DNA of 64,000 nt. Origin: QYOJ01 sp043810345 (GTDB taxonomy: Bacteria > Bacteroidota > Bacteroidia > Bacteroidales > FEN-979). The stretch is taken from NCBI GenBank assembly GCA_043810345.1, contig JBDROF010000018.1:62001-126000 (forward strand), in the 5' to 3' direction. The notes under the pieces are model-generated. The model saw only the letters and a list, made by a program, of their open reading frames with translations, was not told the origin of the DNA and did no database searches. Below, piece after piece: positions 63,530 to 64,000 of this stretch; within the stretch, counting starts at the first letter, position 1; each line of letters opens with the position of its first letter. The position numbers and the translations under genes were made by a program.

Positions 63530-63793
63530 ATGAACATTTATGCAGGAAACCTTAGTTATAAGGTAGACGAAACAGACCTGAAACAACTTTTTGAGGAATT
63601 CGGTGAAGTATCTTCAGTGAATTTAATCAGTGACAAGTACACCGGGCAAAGCAAAGGATTTGGCTTTGTGGTCATGGAAAACAAAGATGAAGCGATCAAA
63701 GCGATCAAAGGACTCGATGGCCGTGAAATTGACAACAGGGAGATCAAGGTGAATGAAGCAAGGCCAAAACCTGATAATTTTTTCAGGAAATAG
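63530..63793 (+). CDS. RRM-domain RNA-binding protein
   Basis: An 87-residue single RNA-recognition motif, with RNP2 IYAGNL at the N-terminus and RNP1 KGFGFVVM near 42. The short Arg/Lys/Pro tail lacks a Gly-rich extension. Such cold-shock-like RRM proteins are common in Bacteroidota and bind single-stranded RNA. The gene is about 100 bases after the tRNA and 13 before a small basic protein gene, likely its operon partner. Confidence 0.93.
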   Translation: MNIYAGNLSYKVDETDLKQLFEEFGEVSSVNLISDKYTGQSKGFGFVVMENKDEAIKAIKGLDGREIDNREIKVNEARPKPDNFFRK

Positions 63794-63806
63794 CTAAAAC
63801 AATCTC

Positions 63807-63977
63807 ATGAACAAATCCCAATATAGCTTTACAAAACGAAAAAGGGAGTTGGAAAAAAAGAAAAAAAAGGAAGAAAAGTTAAAACGTAAAGCGACCAGGC
63901 AACATTCAAAAAACGGTTCAAGGGAAACTCCTGGAATGGATGATGAAGAAAATCCGACTGGTCAGGTCACATCCTGA
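63807..63977 (+). CDS. Small lysine-rich protein after RRM gene
   Basis: A 56-residue frame, MNKSQYSFTKRKRELEKKKK at the start, then KEEKLKRKATRQ and a Ser/Asp/Glu tail. Very high Lys content suggests nucleic-acid or ribosome contact. I recall similar short basic proteins after RRM genes in Bacteroidota, but have no family name. It ends 23 bases before the window edge. Confidence 0.7.
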   Translation: MNKSQYSFTKRKRELEKKKKKEEKLKRKATRQHSKNGSRETPGMDDEENPTGQVTS

Positions 63978-64000
63978 CAAGTTTTCGGATGGTCAGTTAG

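Overview
The window reads as a chromosomal segment of an anaerobic or facultatively anaerobic member of the Bacteroidota (Bacteroidales or Marinilabiliales-like, probably uncultured). Visible signs are type IX secretion (T9SS) C-terminal sorting domains on three proteins, promoters of the TTG-N19-TAnnTTTG type, the rpmG-DUF4295-ftsY-rimO block, a TonB-dependent receptor with surface beta-propeller partners, a FISUMP domain, and many secreted glycosidases and peptidases. Two oxygen-sensitive systems, a glycyl radical enzyme with its activase and a PflX-type radical SAM protein, point to anaerobic life. No phage, plasmid, CRISPR or transposase gene is visible.

Layout. 1-4.9 kb: minus-strand operon of two T9SS proteins, a BtuB-like receptor and a propeller lipoprotein cut by the window edge, resembling corrinoid-uptake loci. 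5-9.8 kb: housekeeping (YwqK-like protein, rimO, ftsY, DUF4295, rpmG, xerD). 9.8-15 kb: SDR, class III aminotransferase, aat, C1 peptidase, PflX-like radical SAM. 15-27 kb: a plus-strand carbohydrate run (HAD, debranching-type glycosidase, MGH1-like glycosidase, DUF2961/GH172, CAP-SPOR protein) converging on a minus-strand run (TIM-barrel/sulfatase-modifying-like fusion, ogt, small membrane protein, sodium:solute symporter). 29.7-37.7 kb: metallophosphoesterase and a ~2250-residue surface protein with 21 Ig-like repeats. 38-46 kb: M23 peptidase, old yellow enzyme, EXPERA-like protein, galM, galK, GH2 beta-mannosidase. 46-48 kb: two adjacent internally deleted genes (GH20 remnant, C69 dipeptidase). 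48-54 kb: asparaginase, EamA transporter, T9SS Asp-box protein, M64 peptidase. 53-57 kb: glycyl radical activase, Mut7-C protein and a HypD-like glycyl radical enzyme. 57-62.7 kb: membrane protein, GH31, transglutaminase-like lipoprotein. 62.8-64 kb: molybdenum-carrier-like protein, tRNA-Arg(ACG), RRM protein, small basic protein.

Together the genes suggest a scavenger of complex glycans and proteins: secreted glycosidases and peptidases outside or in the periplasm, symporter and EamA uptake, galactose catabolism, and hydroxyproline dehydration inside.

The most unusual signal is a family of degenerate short tandem arrays, mostly with a 7-bp period (also 8 and 10 bp), that occur between genes and also in frame inside four protein genes (near 15774, 53670, 55395 and 61503). 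Two arrays abut a short GTCATTGC...GCAAT-type inverted repeat. I did not find a clear new defence or mobile system.
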